Assembly (NCBI RefSeq): GCF_014212355.1
Contig: NZ_JACKXD010000001.1
Coordinates: forward strand, 581,143-645,142
DNA from: Halobellus ruber
GTDB lineage: Archaea > Halobacteriota > Halobacteria > Halobacteriales > Haloferacaceae
Direction: 5' to 3'
DNA: 64,000 nucleotides
The stretch's first letter is position 1. Each line of letters opens with the position of its first letter. The notes below the pieces were generated by a model that was given only the letters and a program-made list of their open reading frames with translations, searched no databases and was not told where the DNA came from. A program made the translations under genes and the position numbers. Positions 41,614 through 50,233 of this stretch are shown piece after piece.

Positions 41614-43086
41614 TCAGGCGTCCGGCCAGCGCTCGATGTAGACCGTCTCGTCGGTGTAGAACCGGACGACGTCCTCGGCTTGGGCGTGGAGGTCGCCGAA
41701 GAACGACTCCTTCTCCCCGCCGAAGTGGAAGAACGCCATCGGCGCGGCGGTCCCCGCGTTGACCGCGAGGTTGCCCGCCTCGGCGTCGTGGCGGAACCGC
41801 TTGGCTTCTGCGCCGCTGCCGGTGAAGAGGCTCGCGGCGTTGCCGTAGTCGCTTTCGTTCATCACCTCGATCGCCGCATCGACGTCCTCGACGGGCAGCA
41901 GCCCCACCACCGGACCGAAGATCTCCTCCCGGGCGATGACCATATCCGGGGTCAGGTCGCGGAACACACACGGACCCAGGAAGTTGCCGTCGTAGCCGTC
42001 GACCTCGAGGTCGCGGCCGTCGTAGACGAGTTCGGCACCCTCCTGGCGCGCGGTCTCGACGTAGTTGCGGACCTGCTGTTCGTGTTCCGGGCTGATCAGC
42101 GGGCCGACGGTCGTCCCCTCGTCGTTGCCGTACCCGACGACCTGCTTTTCGGCCCGCTCGACGACCAGATCGACGAACTCCTCGTAGACGGACTCCTCGA
42201 CGACGACGACGTCGTTCGCGAGACAACGCTGTCCCGAACACGCGAGCGCCGACCCGACCGTCTTCTCGGCGGCGAACTCCAGGTCCGCCGTCTCGGAGAC
42301 GATGATGTGGTTCTTCGCGCCGCCCTGTGCTTGGACCCGCTTGCCCGAGGCGGCCGCCCGCTCGTAGATGGTCTTTGCGACCGGGGTGGAGCCGACGAAG
42401 GAGACGCCCTCGATGCCCTCGTGATCGAGGATGGCGTTGACCGTGTCGACGCCGCCGTTGACGAGTTGGACCACGCCCTCGGGGAAGCCGGCCTCCTCGG
42501 CGAGTTCGATCATCCGCTGGGGGACAAGCGGGTCCTGCTCGCTGGGCTTGAGGATGAACGCGTTGCCGGTCGCGACCGCATAGGGCAGGAACCACATCGG
42601 GATCATCCCGGGGAAGTTGAACGGCGTGATCGCCGCGAACACGCCCATCGGCTGGCGGACCGCCGTCTCGTCGATGCCGGGTGCGGCGTTCTCGACGTGG
42701 CCGGCCTGCATCAGCGACGGGATCCCCGTCGCCACCTCGACGTTCTCGATGCCGCGCCGGAGTTCGCCCTTCGCCTCCGCGAAGGTCTTGCCCTCCTCGT
42801 CGACGAGCAGTTCCGCGAGTTCGTCCTGGTTGTCCTCCAGCAGCCGTTTCAGCTCGAACAGCGGCTGGATGCGCTCCTCGACGGGGCGTTGCCGCCACTC
42901 CTCGAAGGCGTCCTGTCCGGCCTCGACCGCCGCGTCGACGTCGTCCTCGGTACTGAACCCGACGTGTGCGATCGGCTCGCCCGTCGCGGGGTTGTCGACG
43001 GGGATCCCCTCGGCGCTCGGCGTCCGCCACTCGCCGGCGACGTAGTTCCGTACCTCGCCGTACTCGAGTTCGGTCTGCTGTGACAT
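41614..43086 (-). CDS. mmsA: CoA-acylating methylmalonate-semialdehyde dehydrogenase
   Basis: This 490-residue aldehyde dehydrogenase would convert methylmalonate semialdehyde to propionyl-CoA, or malonate semialdehyde to acetyl-CoA, with NAD. Visible parts are GVFAAITPFNFPGMIPMWFLPYA with the family's PMW, GVSFVGSTPVAKTIYERAAA, and the catalytic Cys in ALACSGQRCLAND. The C-terminus is the expected FFHFGGEKESFFGDLHAQ. The start MSQQTELEYGEV at 43086 was chosen because it opens the conserved protein. Gene order with a class III aminotransferase, an Lrp regulator and an OFA carrier supports beta-alanine or valine/thymine catabolism. Confidence 0.93.
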   Translation of the reverse strand: MSQQTELEYGEVRNYVAGEWRTPSAEGIPVDNPATGEPIAHVGFSTEDDVDAAVEAGQDAFEEWRQRPVEERIQPLFELKRLLEDNQDELAELLVDEEGKTFAEAKGELRRGIENVEVATGIPSLMQAGHVENAAPGIDETAVRQPMGVFAAITPFNFPGMIPMWFLPYAVATGNAFILKPSEQDPLVPQRMIELAEEAGFPEGVVQLVNGGVDTVNAILDHEGIEGVSFVGSTPVAKTIYERAAASGKRVQAQGGAKNHIIVSETADLEFAAEKTVGSALACSGQRCLANDVVVVEESVYEEFVDLVVERAEKQVVGYGNDEGTTVGPLISPEHEQQVRNYVETARQEGAELVYDGRDLEVDGYDGNFLGPCVFRDLTPDMVIAREEIFGPVVGLLPVEDVDAAIEVMNESDYGNAASLFTGSGAEAKRFRHDAEAGNLAVNAGTAAPMAFFHFGGEKESFFGDLHAQAEDVVRFYTDETVYIERWPDA

Positions 43087-43298
43087 AGTAAGCGCTACTC
43101 CCGCCCGGAGGATCATAAACGTTCGCCAGTCTCCGGACGGTATGCGACAGAGCCACCGAAATTCAGGACGCTGTTCATCCACAGGGCTATCGGTCGAACG
43201 CTGTCTCGAAAAGGCGTCCGCGCGGTGATGAAACCGCCCTGCACGCGTCGGCGACGCGACGGATCCCCGCGTACCGCCGACCGGCGGGCCGAGTGCCG

Positions 43299-44639
43299 TC
43301 AGGCGTCCATCGCGTCGTCGGAGATCTCCAGTGCCTCGTCGAGGGCGGCGACCGCCTCGTCGACCTCCGCCTCGCCGATCGTCAGCGGCGGCGTCACGAC
43401 GATGGTGTTGACCGAGGTGTAGAAGTACACGTCGTTGTCGAGCGCGTGGGCCCCGACCTCGTCGAGGACGGTCGTGTTGCTCGACACCTTGTCGCTGCGC
43501 TCCTCGAAGGGGACGCGCTCGTCGGTGCTGCGGGTGAGTTCCAGCCCCTGATGGAGGCCGATCCCGCGACGCTCGCCGACGCTGGGGTGGCGGTCGGCGA
43601 GCGATTCGAGTTCGGCGGTCAGATACTCGCCCATCTCCCGGGCGTTCTCGACGAGACCTTCCTCCTCGTAGGTCTCGATGGCCGCCACCCCTGCGGCACA
43701 CGCCGTGGGATGGCCGGCGAACGTATGCCCCTGGTTCAGGAGGTTGTCCTCGAAGTACTCGCCGATCTCCTCGGTGACGGTCGTGGCCGCAAGGGGCTGG
43801 TACGACCCCGTCAGCCCCTTCGCCATCGTGATGATGTCGGGCTCGGTCTCGTACAGCGTCGAGGCGAACCACTCGCCCGTCCGCCCGAAGCCGGTCATCA
43901 CCTCGTCGCAGATCAGCAACGCGCCGTGGTCGTGAGCGATCTGCTTCAGTTTGGGGAGGTAGTCGTCCGGCGGGGTCAACACGCCGTTGGAGCCGACGAG
44001 CGGCTCGACCAACACGGCCGCGACGGTCCCGCCTTCGAGTTCCAGCATCTCGTCGATATATTCGAGGCTCTTGTCCGGATCGAGGCTCGACCCGTAGGCG
44101 TAGGGGTCCGGACCCTTTACCATCCCGGGGACCTCGGGCTGGATCTCGGGGCCCTGGGCGACCCGCCGGGGGTCGCCGGACGCCGACAGCGACGCGGCGG
44201 TCGCCCCGTGATACGACCGGTACCGAGAGAGGATCTTGTGGTTCCCGGTGTAGGCGCGGGCGATCTTGAACGCCACCTCGTTGGCTTCGGTCCCGCTGGT
44301 CGAGTAGAACGTCTTCTTCAGCGACCCGGGGGTGATCTCGGCGAGCTTCTCGGAGAGCCGCGCCCGCGGTTCGGTCGCCCACCCGGGGTTGACGTACGGC
44401 ACGTTCCTGATCTGCTCGTCGACCGCGTCACAGACCCGCTCGGCGTCGTACCCGAGGCTCGTACAGACGTACTGGCTGCTGAAATCCAGGATCGAGTCGC
44501 CCTCCGCGGTGACGATCCGCGGGCCCTCCGTGTCGGCGATCTGGGTCGGATCGAAGTCCCGTTGTCGCGTCCAGGTTCCGAGGGTGTACTCGCGGTCGAG
44601 CCGTTCGATCTCGTTTCGTTCGGACTGCTGACTCGCCAT
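43299..44639 (-). CDS. Class III aminotransferase, probably omega-amino acid:pyruvate type
   Basis: This 446-residue PLP enzyme of the ornithine-aminotransferase class contains TFYSTSGTEANEVAFKIARA, SYHGATAASLSASG, VLVEPLVGSNGVLTPPDDYL, LLICDEVMTGFGRTG and the PLP Lys in TMAKGLTGSYQPLA. Next to mmsA, the likely substrates are beta-alanine or 3-amino-2-methylpropionate, whose products are the semialdehydes used by MmsA. The ATG at 44639 (MASQQSERN) was preferred to the ATG 13 codons upstream, since AT-rich promoter-like bases (TTGCATAATTT) lie between. Confidence 0.88.
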   Translation of the reverse strand: MASQQSERNEIERLDREYTLGTWTRQRDFDPTQIADTEGPRIVTAEGDSILDFSSQYVCTSLGYDAERVCDAVDEQIRNVPYVNPGWATEPRARLSEKLAEITPGSLKKTFYSTSGTEANEVAFKIARAYTGNHKILSRYRSYHGATAASLSASGDPRRVAQGPEIQPEVPGMVKGPDPYAYGSSLDPDKSLEYIDEMLELEGGTVAAVLVEPLVGSNGVLTPPDDYLPKLKQIAHDHGALLICDEVMTGFGRTGEWFASTLYETEPDIITMAKGLTGSYQPLAATTVTEEIGEYFEDNLLNQGHTFAGHPTACAAGVAAIETYEEEGLVENAREMGEYLTAELESLADRHPSVGERRGIGLHQGLELTRSTDERVPFEERSDKVSSNTTVLDEVGAHALDNDVYFYTSVNTIVVTPPLTIGEAEVDEAVAALDEALEISDDAMDA

Positions 44640-44886
44640 ACGGATAGGTTGGAAGTGAGTACCAAGAGTGTTTTGCATAATTTCCTACTCTGCTCGGTTT
44701 CCCGACTCGCTGTTGAACGAAGGAAGCGTCTTTGGGGACGATTTCCAGCCGAATGCGGTCGCCCGCCCCCGCCGCGGGGTCGAACGGTCGGCGCCACAAG
44801 CGACGGCGGCGCCGGGACCGTCCCCGCCGAACGGCGGGCAGGGATCACACCAACCGATCGGCGGTAGCGACACCCGACGTTCCGGA

Positions 44887-45402
44887 CTACGGATCGAGGA
44901 TCGCGTCGCGCCCGGACTGGGTGAGGTTCGCGGTGACGTTTCTCGCGTCGTGGAACTCCTCGAGGACGAACTTCGAGGAGGTCTCGTCGACGCCGTCGAT
45001 CGCGACAATCTCCTCGATGAGGTCGTTCAGCTGATCGCGCGTCTGAACCCGGCTCACGGCGACGAAATCGACGTCGCCCATCGTGTAGTACACCTGCTCG
45101 ATCCCGTCGATCGCCATGATCCTCTCGCCGATGTTCTCGGAGTATCCCTCGCGGTGGGTGACCGAGACGTCGGTGATCGAGACCATCTCGAGGCCGAGCG
45201 CGAACGGGTCGATGTCTGCGGTCACTCCCTCGATGATCCCGTTCTCCTTGAGGTTCGTGATGCGGTAGTGGACCGCCGACTTCGAGAGGCCGAGCTGGTC
45301 GGCGACGGTCTCTAAGCTCACGTCGAAGTCGTCCTCTATCTGTTGGAGAATCTTCAGATCGACGTCGTCGAGGTCGGCGGAAGCGGGCGATCGTTGGCGC
45401 AT
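44887..45402 (-). CDS. Lrp/AsnC family transcriptional regulator
   Basis: This 171-residue regulator has a helix-turn-helix (ETVADQLGLSKSAVHYRITNL) after a short acidic start, and a RAM domain (DFVAVSRVQTRDQLNDLIEEIVAIDGVDE). It is encoded upstream of, and colinear with, the class III aminotransferase and mmsA, so local control of that pathway in response to an amino acid is a fair inference. It resembles the regulator at 20119-20604 in layout but not closely in sequence. Confidence 0.9.
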   Translation of the reverse strand: MRQRSPASADLDDVDLKILQQIEDDFDVSLETVADQLGLSKSAVHYRITNLKENGIIEGVTADIDPFALGLEMVSITDVSVTHREGYSENIGERIMAIDGIEQVYYTMGDVDFVAVSRVQTRDQLNDLIEEIVAIDGVDETSSKFVLEEFHDARNVTANLTQSGRDAILDP

Positions 45403-45642
45403 ACCGTTCGTACATCGTCCAACCAAATAAGCTGTATCACCAACATTGATCAATATCCACCCGACGAGTCGCGGCCGCCGCCCGATACCGCCGGCCGGAG
45501 CCGTGGTCATTATGGGGCGGACTTCCGTACGGGTCCGGTATGGCCGTCCCCCGGCGACCGACGCGCGAGGAGGCTCCGGTGGCGACATCACGAGCAGCGC
45601 CGACGTTCCACCACCCGCGGACGCCTGCGCCACAGGTGTAGT

Positions 45643-46533
45643 ATGGCGACGCAGACGGAATCGCCCGCGGTCCGTCCGAAGTTCGGCCTGGGGGTAGCGA
45701 TCCTCGCGGTCTCGACGAGCGCGATCCTCATCAACTGGAGCCGCGCGCCGGCGGTCGTCCAGGCGCTCTACCGGGTGCTGTTTACCACGCTGTTGCTCGC
45801 GCCGGTGGCGGTCCGGCGACACGCCGACGCCTTCCGGTCGTTCTCGGCGCGGTCGTACCTCCGGCTTTCGGTGCCCGGCGTGTTCCTGGCCGTCCACTTC
45901 GCGCTGTGGTTCGAGAGCCTCGATTGGACGAGCGTCGCGGCGTCGGTGACGCTGGTCCAATCGCAGCCGCTGTTCGTCGCTGCCGGGGCGGCGCTCCTGC
46001 TGGACGAGCGGTTCAGTCGCCGGATGCTCGCCGGGGCCGCGGTCGCGCTGGTGGGGACGGTGACGCTCTCCGTGGGCGATCTGCTGGGCGGCCCGGTGTT
46101 GGGTGCGCGGCCGCTGTACGGCAACGCACTCGCGCTCGTATCGGCGGTCGCGCTGGCGGGGTACGTCCTGGCGGGCCGGTCGTTCCGCCAGCGACTCCCG
46201 GTGGTGCCGTACGTCACCGTCGTCTACGCCGTCTGTGCGGCCGTGCTGTTCGCGGTTGCCGTCACGAACGGCCTGCCGCTCCTCGCGTATCCGCTGCGGG
46301 AGTGGTTGCTCTTCGCCGGGATGGCCGTCGGCCCGGGCATCCTCGGGCACACGGTGCTGAACTGGTCGCTGGGGCACCTGGAGTCCGGCGTCGTCAGCGT
46401 GACGCTTCTGGCGGAACCGGTCGCGAGCGCGATACTCGCCTTCCTCCTGCTCAACGAGGTCATCGGCCCGACGACGGCGGTCGGCGGGGCCGTGGTGCTT
46501 GCGGGGATCTACGTCGCCGCCAGCGACCGGTAG
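45643..46533 (+). CDS. DMT-superfamily EamA transporter
   Basis: This 296-residue protein has ten hydrophobic segments in two EamA repeats: VAILAVSTSAILINWSRAPA..ALYRVLF opens the first, and YGNALALVSAVALAGYVLAG opens the second. The ends of both repeats have the typical LVQSQPLFVAAGAALLLDERF and LLAEPVASAILAFLLLNEVI. Such carriers export amino acids or metabolites. The ATG at 45643 is preceded by about 240 bp shared with the divergent Lrp gene. Confidence 0.9.
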   Translation: MATQTESPAVRPKFGLGVAILAVSTSAILINWSRAPAVVQALYRVLFTTLLLAPVAVRRHADAFRSFSARSYLRLSVPGVFLAVHFALWFESLDWTSVAASVTLVQSQPLFVAAGAALLLDERFSRRMLAGAAVALVGTVTLSVGDLLGGPVLGARPLYGNALALVSAVALAGYVLAGRSFRQRLPVVPYVTVVYAVCAAVLFAVAVTNGLPLLAYPLREWLLFAGMAVGPGILGHTVLNWSLGHLESGVVSVTLLAEPVASAILAFLLLNEVIGPTTAVGGAVVLAGIYVAASDR

Positions 46534-46586
46534 GCGCGTTCGCGGCGGTCGGAAGTATGGTAACGGTGGGCGCCCGAAACGCAGGT

Positions 46587-46874
46587 ATGGCTGCCGACCT
46601 GGCGGAGAAGACGGACCGCTACGAGGGGATGCTCGCCGACGCGCTCTCGGTCGCGGAGGTCGCCGTACCGGAGTCGACGCCGCTCGGCCGGGCCGCGACC
46701 GACGTCCGCGAGATGGCGTTCTCGTACCTGGAGGACGGGAGACACTTCCGCGAGGACGACGATCCGGTGAACGCCCTCGCGGCGTTCTCCTACGGCTACG
46801 GGTGGCTCGACGCCGGCGTTCGGATGGGGCTGTTCGAGGTTCCCGCGGGCACGGAGCTTTTCACGACCGAGTGA
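46587..46874 (+). CDS. DUF357 family protein
   Basis: This 95-residue helical protein matches the archaeal DUF357 pattern, with LAEKTDRYEGMLADAL, then MAFSYLEDGRHFREDDDPVNALAAFSYGYGWLDAGVRMGLF. This resembles a two-helix repeat domain near DNA-primase or HEPN-like folds; the function is unknown. The start MAADLAEKTD at 46587 was chosen; an ATG ten codons upstream is possible. It converges on cysS. Confidence 0.85.
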   Translation: MAADLAEKTDRYEGMLADALSVAEVAVPESTPLGRAATDVREMAFSYLEDGRHFREDDDPVNALAAFSYGYGWLDAGVRMGLFEVPAGTELFTTE

Positions 46875-46907
46875 GGGTCCCGGTCGTCGGGGTGCCGGCG
46901 ACGCTCC

Positions 46908-48398
46908 TCACTCGAACCGGTAGGTCGGCCCGTCGTTGCCGTCCTGGACCTCGATCCCGAGCGCCGTCAGCTCGTCTCTGAGCTCGTCGGCCCGCTCGTA
47001 GTTGCCGGCCTCGCGTTCGGCCTCCCGGACCTCCAACACGAGTTCGACCAACTCGCCGGCGACGGTCACGTCGCCGCCCTCGGTCGCGTCGGCGCCCAGC
47101 GAGAGCCCGAAGACGTCGCCGCCGAGTTCCTCGAAGGTCTCGACGGCCTCCCGGAGCGCCCGGTAGTCGTACTCGGTGTGGCCGTCGAGGTGGCGGTTCA
47201 CCGCCGTTCCGAGCGCCGACAGCGCCGCCATCGCCTCCCGGACGTTGAAGTCGTCGTTCATCGCTCCGCGGAACGATTCCCGCGTCTCGGCGACGGCGTC
47301 GCGGAGGTCCTCGTCCGCCACAGTCGCGTAGGCGTCGGTGCTGTCACAGGCCGCGACCGCGGCGTCGTAGGCGCGTTCCAGCCGGTCCCACCGCTCTTCG
47401 GCCTCCCGCATCTCGGCCTCGCCGAACGTCTGCTCGCTGCGGTACGCCGTCGAGAGGTAGAACGTCCGGATCACGTCCACGCCGTACTCCGCTAAGGCCT
47501 CGTCGACGGTGAGGAAGTTCCCGAGGCTGGAGGACATCTTGTCGCCGGCGGTCTGGAGCAGCCCGACGTGGAGCCAGTACCGGGCGAACGTCTCGCCGGT
47601 CGCGGCCTCGCTTTGGGCGATCTCGTTTTCGTGGTGTGGAAAGACCAGGTCGCGGCCGCCGACGTGGATGTCGATGGTGTCGTCCAGATGCGTCATCGAC
47701 ATCACCGAGCACTCGACGTGCCACCCCGGCCGGCCCTCGCCCCACGGCGAGGCCCACGTCTCGCCGGTCGGCTCCGCGATCGGGTCGAGGTCGGGGTCGC
47801 GGTGCTCGGCAACGTCGTCGGGGGCGACCGCGCCCGCCTTCCAGAGCGCGAAGTCAGCGGGGTGGCGCTTCTCGGCGCGTTCGTCCTCGTCGCCCTGGGA
47901 CTCGATCGCCGCTAAGTCCTGGTTCGAGAGCTTGCCGTACTCCTCGAAGGCGGTGACGTCGAAGTACACGGAGCCGTTGGACTCGTAGGCGTACCCGCGG
48001 TCGATCAACGTCTCCACGAGGTCGACGATCTCGGGGACGTGTTCGGAGACGCGGGGGTACACCTCCGCGCGCTTCAGGTTCAACCCGCGCATGTCCCGGA
48101 TCACCGCGGAGGTGAAGTGGTCGGCCACCTCCGGTTCGGTGTCGCCGACGCCCGGCTCGCCGGTCCGCGCGACGATCTTCTCGTTGACGTCGGTGAAGTT
48201 CTCGACGTGGCGCACGTCGTAGCCCTCGTGTTCGAGCCAGCGGTGCATCACGTCGGCGTGCATCCAGAGTCGGGCGTGGCCGAGGTGTGCCTCGTCCGAG
48301 ACCGTCAGCCCACAGACGTAGAGCAGGACTTCGTCCTCGTTCCGCGGCTCGAAGCGCTCGCGCTCCCCCGTCAGGGTGTTGGTCACGGACAGCGTCAT
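46908..48398 (-). CDS. cysS: Cysteine--tRNA ligase
   Basis: This 496-residue class I synthetase charges tRNA-Cys. The HIGH-like motif is HLGHA in LYVCGLTVSDEAHLGHARLW, and the Cys there is a zinc ligand. GWHVECSVMS and HHENEIAQSEA give further zinc ligands, and KMSSS is in AGDKMSSSLGNFL. The C-terminal DALR-like anticodon part ends with a haloarchaeal helical extension. A small halophile-type insertion (QGDEDERAEKRHPADFALWK) precedes the usual DFALWK motif. The ATG at 48398 was preferred to one five codons upstream. Confidence 0.95.
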   Translation of the reverse strand: MTLSVTNTLTGERERFEPRNEDEVLLYVCGLTVSDEAHLGHARLWMHADVMHRWLEHEGYDVRHVENFTDVNEKIVARTGEPGVGDTEPEVADHFTSAVIRDMRGLNLKRAEVYPRVSEHVPEIVDLVETLIDRGYAYESNGSVYFDVTAFEEYGKLSNQDLAAIESQGDEDERAEKRHPADFALWKAGAVAPDDVAEHRDPDLDPIAEPTGETWASPWGEGRPGWHVECSVMSMTHLDDTIDIHVGGRDLVFPHHENEIAQSEAATGETFARYWLHVGLLQTAGDKMSSSLGNFLTVDEALAEYGVDVIRTFYLSTAYRSEQTFGEAEMREAEERWDRLERAYDAAVAACDSTDAYATVADEDLRDAVAETRESFRGAMNDDFNVREAMAALSALGTAVNRHLDGHTEYDYRALREAVETFEELGGDVFGLSLGADATEGGDVTVAGELVELVLEVREAEREAGNYERADELRDELTALGIEVQDGNDGPTYRFE

Positions 48399-48541
48399 CG
48401 CCCGCAACTTCACCGGTGGTGGTTTTCAACCCGTCGGAACGGCGGGGTGCGGATCCGGGACCCCCTCCAGTCTCTCGGCACGACTCGCACTTCCGTCGCC
48501 GCGACAGGGAGCCGCCAGGCGGGAACGAACCCGGGGTCGTC

Positions 48542-48550
48542 AAATATTTA
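48542..48550 (+). promoter_or_regulatory. TATA box of the lactate/malate dehydrogenase gene
   Basis: AAATATTTA lies about 29 bases before the ATG at 48575, in an AT-rich patch (48541-48570) unlike the GC-rich surroundings. The spacing places transcription start almost on the start codon, so the mRNA is probably leaderless. Confidence 0.6.
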
Positions 48551-48574
48551 CTCGTATCATAGTAATAATCGCGT

Positions 48575-49537
48575 ATGTCGCAACGACGCCGCGGGGGAAC
48601 AGTCGCTATCGTCGGCGGAGCCGGCGCAGTCGGGTCGACGACCGCCTTCGCACTCACCAGCAGCCGCCTCGTCGACGAGATCGTTCTCGTGGACATCGAC
48701 GACGAGCGGGCGGCCGGCGAGGCGATGGATCTCGCCCACGGCACGCCGTTCGTGCCCTCGACGGACGTCCGCACGGGCGAGTACGAGGACTGCTGGGATG
48801 CCGACGTGGTGATCGTCACGGCGGGTGCGAGTCAGGCGCCGGACGAGACGCGCCTGGACCTGCTCGACCGGAATGCCGACATGTTCGCCGAGATGATCCC
48901 GCAGGTCACGAGCGGGCTGGACGACGACGCGATGGTGCTCGTGGTCACAAACCCGGTCGACGTCCTCACGCACGTCGCCCGGACCGTCTCGGACCTCCCC
49001 GCCGGCCAGGTGATCGGATCGGGCACCGTCCTCGACACCGCGAGGTTCAGACACGCGCTGGGTCGGGCGTTCGACATCGACCCCGCCGACGTCGCGGCGC
49101 ACGTGATCGGCGAACACGGCGACAGCGAGGTCCTCGTCTGGAGCACGGCGAACGTCGGCGGCGTTCCCTTCGAGTCGTACTGCGCTCACAACGGGATCGA
49201 CGACGTCGACGCGTTCCGGACGCGGGTCGGCGACGAGGTCCGAAACGCCGCCTACGAGATCATCGAACGGAAAGGCCGCACGAACTACCGCGTCGCGCGG
49301 TCGGTGGCGCGGATCGTCGACGGGATCCTCGGCGACGACGACGCGGTCCTCACGGTCTCGACGCGGGCGTCGGGCCACCACGGTATCGACCACGATGTCA
49401 CCCTGAGCCTCCCGTGTGTCGTCGGTCGTCACGGCGTCCGCGACGTCCTCGAATCGGAGCTCTCGCCCGCGGAACGGGAGGCGCTGGCCGACTCCGCGAC
49501 GGTCATTCGGGGGGCGATCGATCGGCTGTCGGTCTGA
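48575..49537 (+). CDS. L-lactate/malate dehydrogenase family protein, lactate-type loop
   Basis: This 320-residue NAD-dependent 2-hydroxyacid dehydrogenase has the Rossmann start TVAIVGGAGAVGSTTAFAL, then NPVDVLTHVA, GSGTVLDTARFRHALG and the catalytic His in IGEHGDSEVLVW. In the specificity loop GASQAPDETRLDLL the residue equivalent to position 102 is Gln, as in lactate dehydrogenases, whereas malate dehydrogenases carry Arg. I therefore favour L-lactate dehydrogenase. It stands alone with its own promoter. Confidence 0.85.
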   Translation: MSQRRRGGTVAIVGGAGAVGSTTAFALTSSRLVDEIVLVDIDDERAAGEAMDLAHGTPFVPSTDVRTGEYEDCWDADVVIVTAGASQAPDETRLDLLDRNADMFAEMIPQVTSGLDDDAMVLVVTNPVDVLTHVARTVSDLPAGQVIGSGTVLDTARFRHALGRAFDIDPADVAAHVIGEHGDSEVLVWSTANVGGVPFESYCAHNGIDDVDAFRTRVGDEVRNAAYEIIERKGRTNYRVARSVARIVDGILGDDDAVLTVSTRASGHHGIDHDVTLSLPCVVGRHGVRDVLESELSPAEREALADSATVIRGAIDRLSV

Positions 49538-49609
49538 GACGAACCGGGCTACCGCTTCGCGTCGGTCCCGGACCCGACGGACAGTCCTCGGAGCCCGTCC
49601 GAGTGGGTG

Positions 49610-50152
49610 TTACCCGTCGGGGACCGCCGCCAGTGCCTCCTCGACCAGCCGCAGCGCGTTTGCCCCGTCGCTCCGCGGGACCACCACGGCGAGGCGGTCG
49701 CCCGCGACGCCTGCGGCGTCAACAACCACGTTCTCGGCCGCGAGCCGGTCGACGACAGCCGACAGCGCCGCGGCGTCAACGTCGCCGTCGGCTGTGACGG
49801 CGGTCAATCCGCCGCCACCCGGCAGGATCCGTTCGCCGCCGACCGACGCGATCGGGTCGGCGTCCGCAGTGCCCGCGCCGGCGGCGCCGTCGCTATCGCC
49901 GCTCCCGGCGTCGCCGTCGGCGCCACCGAGGCCGACGCCGCTGCGCATCCGGACGGTGACCTCGCGGGCGTCGGTGTCGATATCGGGGAGGTCCCCGGCG
50001 AACCGGCGGAGCGCGGTCGCGACGGCGTCGCGGTCGCCCCCGACGTCGAGGGACTCCGCTGCAGCCGCGTAGTTCACGACGCCCGCACGGAGCGCGTAGC
50101 GCAACCACGGCCGGGCCCTGACTGCGGCCCGCGTCTCTGCGGCCAGTGACAT
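49610..50152 (-). CDS. Conserved-type haloarchaeal protein, function unknown
   Basis: This 180-residue protein is made of two parts joined by a Gly/Ala/Asp-rich linker (residues 75-95, DGDAGSGDSDGAAGAG). The N-terminal part MSLAAETRAAVRARPWLRYAL.. is helical and may bind nucleic acid or a partner. The C-terminal half has alternating hydrophobic strands (LTAVTADGDVDAAALSAVVD, LAVVVPRSDGANALRLVEEAL), suggestive of an ACT-like fold. No role can be given. The ATG at 50152 was chosen. Confidence 0.65.
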   Translation of the reverse strand: MSLAAETRAAVRARPWLRYALRAGVVNYAAAAESLDVGGDRDAVATALRRFAGDLPDIDTDAREVTVRMRSGVGLGGADGDAGSGDSDGAAGAGTADADPIASVGGERILPGGGGLTAVTADGDVDAAALSAVVDRLAAENVVVDAAGVAGDRLAVVVPRSDGANALRLVEEALAAVPDG

Positions 50153-50233
50153 ACCCGACCCCTCGATTGCGGCCCTCAAAAGCGAGCGGGTTTCGGCCGG
50201 GAAGCAGTGTGCCGTGGCCGCCGAAGGGGCCGA

